Assembly: GCA_947487765.1 (NCBI GenBank)
Contig: CANKXO010000001.1
Span: 310,001 to 374,000 of the forward strand
Length of the DNA: 64,000 bases
Direction of reading: 5' to 3'
Source: an uncultured Pseudomonadales bacterium
GTDB taxonomy: Bacteria; Pseudomonadota; Gammaproteobacteria; Pseudomonadales; Cellvibrionaceae
Part shown: in pieces, positions 62,167 to 64,000 of the stretch
Layout of the letters: each line of letters starts with the position of its first letter
Position numbering within the stretch: position 1 is the stretch's first letter
Program-made: the position numbers and the translations under genes
The notes under the pieces: generated by a model
Database searches by the model: none
What the model saw: the letters and a program-made list of their open reading frames with translations, nothing else
Told to the model about the DNA's origin: nothing

Positions 62167-62371
62167 TTGTTATCCTATTGTAAGATGAACATATTAACGA
62201 TGCGTACATAAAAGCTACAATAACGTACCTATAACAAAAAGTAACTGATCTGCATTAAAAATAGCATTTGCTGAAGTCTCCGACGACTCTTAATATGGGT
62301 TCATCGACTATAGTAAAGTCTATTAAATTACCTTACTAATAATACTTTGAAAAACAGTATGGGAGTTTCTA

Positions 62372-63679
62372 ATGGAGTATTTAAAAAAATCCACAGCCCC
62401 AGTGGCAGAAAATGACGAACGCATTCATCAAACGGTTAAAGCGATGCTCGCTAAAATCGAGAGTGAAGGTGAGGCCGCTGTGCGTGAATATGCGGCCCAA
62501 TTTGACCAATGGGAAGGCGACTTCATTCTATCTGATGAAAAGCGTGCACAATTAATTGAGCAAGTACCAGAGCAAACGCGTAACGATATTCAGTTTGCTT
62601 TTCAGCAAGTAAAAACGTTTGCTGAAGCGCAGTTGGCTAGTTTAAGTGAGTTTGAAATTGATTCTGCCCCAGGAGTAAAGCTGGGACAAAAGATAATTCC
62701 TGCTAATTGTGCGGGATGTTATGTCCCTGGTGGCCGCTATTCTCATGCGGCGTCAGCCATTATGAGTATTGCGACAGCTAAGGTGGCTGGCGTTAAGACC
62801 ATTATTGCTTGTTCTCCACCTAAAAATAGCAGTATTAATCCCGCTATCGCTTATGCAATGGATCTTGCCGGTGCTGATATTATCCTTGAAATGGGTGGAG
62901 TCCATGCGGTTGCTTCGATGGCAAAAGGCCTATTTACCGGGGTTCCAGCCGATATTCTTGTGGGGCCTGGCAATGGTTATGTCGCTGAAGCTAAGCGCTT
63001 ATTATTTGGTGAAGTCGGTATTGATGTTTTGGCCGGCCCAACAGAGTCTGCCATTATTGCTGATGATAGTGCGGACCCTATGACCATAGCGGTTGATCTT
63101 GTTTCTCAGGCAGAACACGGCTATGACTCTCCTGTCTGGCTGTTTACAACTAGCCGCCGTATTGGTGAAAAAGTCGCTGAAATAATGCCTAAAGTGGCAG
63201 CGGATATGCCGAATCAAGAAGTGGTACAGAGTGCTTGGGATGTCCATGGAGAGATTATTCTCTGTGATAGCCGAGAAGAGTGTGTCAAGGTGAGTGACGA
63301 CTATGCCTCTGAGCATTTGCAAGTACTGGCGGAAGATACCGACTGGTGGAAAGCGAATCTCAATAATTATGGTTCGTTATTTCTGGGTGAAGGCAGCACT
63401 GTGACGCATGGTGATAAGTGTTCAGGTACCAACCATATTCTCCCTACTAAACGTGTTGCTCGCTATAGTGGTGGTTTAAATGTTCATAAATTCCTGAAAA
63501 TATTGACCTATCAAGAAATCGATGAGCAGGCGAATTTAGATTTCAGCTCCGTTGGTTCACGTATTTCTCGTGTGGAAGGTATGGAAGGACATGCGCGTGC
63601 CTGTGATTGGCGATTGCGTAAGTATTTCCCTCAGCAACAATGGGATTTTCATGTCTACGACCAAAAACGTTACGATTAA
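62372..63679 (+). CDS. Histidinol-dehydrogenase-family enzyme, HpsN-like
   Basis: A 435-residue HisD superfamily oxidoreductase. Catalytic and zinc positions are kept: Gln246 and His249 (VSQAEHGYDSP), Glu314-His315 (YASEHLQV), Asp348 (GDKCSGTNHILPT) and His407 (EGMEGHARA). The text matches HpsN, (R)-2,3-dihydroxypropane-1-sulfonate 3-dehydrogenase, closer than biosynthetic HisD, for example in AGCYVPGGRYSHAASAIMS and LAGPTESAIIADD. No other his genes are adjacent. It should oxidise an alcohol to an acid in two NAD steps. The gene follows a divergent LysR and is 12 bases before an aminotransferase. Confidence 0.8.
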   Translation: MEYLKKSTAPVAENDERIHQTVKAMLAKIESEGEAAVREYAAQFDQWEGDFILSDEKRAQLIEQVPEQTRNDIQFAFQQVKTFAEAQLASLSEFEIDSAPGVKLGQKIIPANCAGCYVPGGRYSHAASAIMSIATAKVAGVKTIIACSPPKNSSINPAIAYAMDLAGADIILEMGGVHAVASMAKGLFTGVPADILVGPGNGYVAEAKRLLFGEVGIDVLAGPTESAIIADDSADPMTIAVDLVSQAEHGYDSPVWLFTTSRRIGEKVAEIMPKVAADMPNQEVVQSAWDVHGEIILCDSREECVKVSDDYASEHLQVLAEDTDWWKANLNNYGSLFLGEGSTVTHGDKCSGTNHILPTKRVARYSGGLNVHKFLKILTYQEIDEQANLDFSSVGSRISRVEGMEGHARACDWRLRKYFPQQQWDFHVYDQKRYD

Positions 63680-63691
63680 TAAGGGCTTGTG

Positions 63692-64000
63692 ATGAAGTCA
63701 TTTACTAAATCTTTTACTCAGCAAGAATCTGTTCCTGAAGCTGGTATCGATGCTGCAATTGAAGTAATGCGCTCAGGCCGTTTACACCGTTATAACACCT
63801 TACCTGAAGAGCTCAGTGAAACGGATTATTTAGAGTTGGAGTTTGCTGAGTATATGGGTGTTCCTTATTGCCTAGCATGCTCATCGGGCGGTTATGCTTT
63901 GCATATTGCTATGCGAGCAGCAGGGATTAGTAGCGGTGACAAAGTTTTATGTAATGCTTTTACATTAGCGCCAGTGCCTGGAGCGATACACAATAGCGGC
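63692..64000 (+). CDS. DegT/DnrJ/EryC1-family aminotransferase, N-terminal part
   Basis: The frame is open to the right edge and 103 codons are seen. The region contains EYMGVPYCLACSSGGYALHIAMRAAGIS and GDKVLCNAFTLAPVPGAI-type text, matching the N-terminal PLP-binding half of DegT-family sugar or acid aminotransferases; the PLP lysine lies beyond the window. It starts 12 bases after the HisD-like gene and is probably co-transcribed. Substrate is unknown. Confidence 0.75.
   Translation, partial: MKSFTKSFTQQESVPEAGIDAAIEVMRSGRLHRYNTLPEELSETDYLELEFAEYMGVPYCLACSSGGYALHIAMRAAGISSGDKVLCNAFTLAPVPGAIHNSG

Noticed and set aside
62372-63679. HisD-like gene as part of histidine biosynthesis.
   Set aside because: No hisG, hisC or other his gene lies nearby; the neighbours are LysR and a DegT aminotransferase, and the sequence follows HpsN better than HisD.
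1-64000. tRNA genes, CRISPR arrays, intact insertion sequences or integrase genes.
   Set aside because: No T-arm consensus in intergenic DNA, no spaced repeats, and no transposase or integrase protein was found on either strand.

Overview
The window reads as a chromosomal segment of an AT-rich (low-GC) Gammaproteobacterium, probably marine and aquatic in habit. The lines of evidence are the housekeeping set typical of that class (MnmC, FldB, TrmL, EpmC, PdxB, TrmO, YheU, SdhE/YgfX, YgfZ, GcvR-like repressor), a complete-looking MSHA-type type IV pilus locus, and a HisD-family enzyme resembling marine sulfonate dehydrogenases. No tRNA, rRNA, CRISPR array, intact insertion sequence or prophage was recognised. 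Genus-level placement cannot be made from the sequence by eye.

Layout. 1-5.3 kb: end of hemD, a PilZ (c-di-GMP receptor) gene, RNase II, a CobB sirtuin, a 58-residue double-CxxC protein and a DUF3014 membrane protein. 5.3-9.4 kb: gene-poor AT-rich DNA around a secreted fasciclin protein, then a MarR-type regulator divergent from a small membrane protein with two 15-bp operator-like sequences between them, a glutaminyl cyclase and a ComFB-like protein. 9.4-12.6 kb: mnmC-fldB-trmL on the minus strand. 12.9-24.7 kb: one plus-strand MSHA pilus locus (mshI, PilN-like, J, K, L, N, E, G, A, C, D, O, P) with a strong hairpin terminator just after the major pilin gene; MshE carries an N-terminal c-di-GMP-binding MshEN region. 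No mshM, mshF, mshB or mshQ is seen inside it.

24.7-31.3 kb: GcvR-like repressor, yheU, tusA, two unrecognised genes, epmC, a 5'-3' exonuclease, pdxB, a MOSC protein and trmO, closed by a perfect 11-bp hairpin terminator. 31.3-34.1 kb: a minus-strand bufferin operon (bufA precursor peptide, bufB MNIO-family enzyme, bufC partner, DoxX protein) with an intrinsic terminator between the precursor and the enzyme genes and a tandem 15-bp repeat at the promoter. 34.2-39.0 kb: S1/P1 nuclease overlapping the start of prfB (programmed +1 frameshift), lysS, an unknown membrane protein and ung. 39.0-47.9 kb: AraC/GyrI regulator, aminotransferase, HDOD protein, a two-component system divergent from a DegP/DegQ protease, ygfZ, and the overlapping sdhE/ygfX pair.

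48.1-59.4 kb looks like an accessory region of small stress or catabolic genes: DMT exporter, TetR with a palindromic operator in a promoter spacer, DUF1330, a beta-hydroxyacid dehydrogenase, a WYL regulator with a VOC protein, a large secreted beta-propeller/di-haem peroxidase fusion, YdeI-like, macro domain, DHCW cupin, a haloacetate-dehalogenase-like hydrolase with all expected catalytic residues, and NDH-2. 59.7-64.0 kb: a group II PLP decarboxylase and a LysR regulator facing a HisD-family (HpsN-like) dehydrogenase followed by a DegT-family aminotransferase that runs off the window; this is the most likely place for an uncharacterised pathway. The bufferin operon is the best-defined specialised system.
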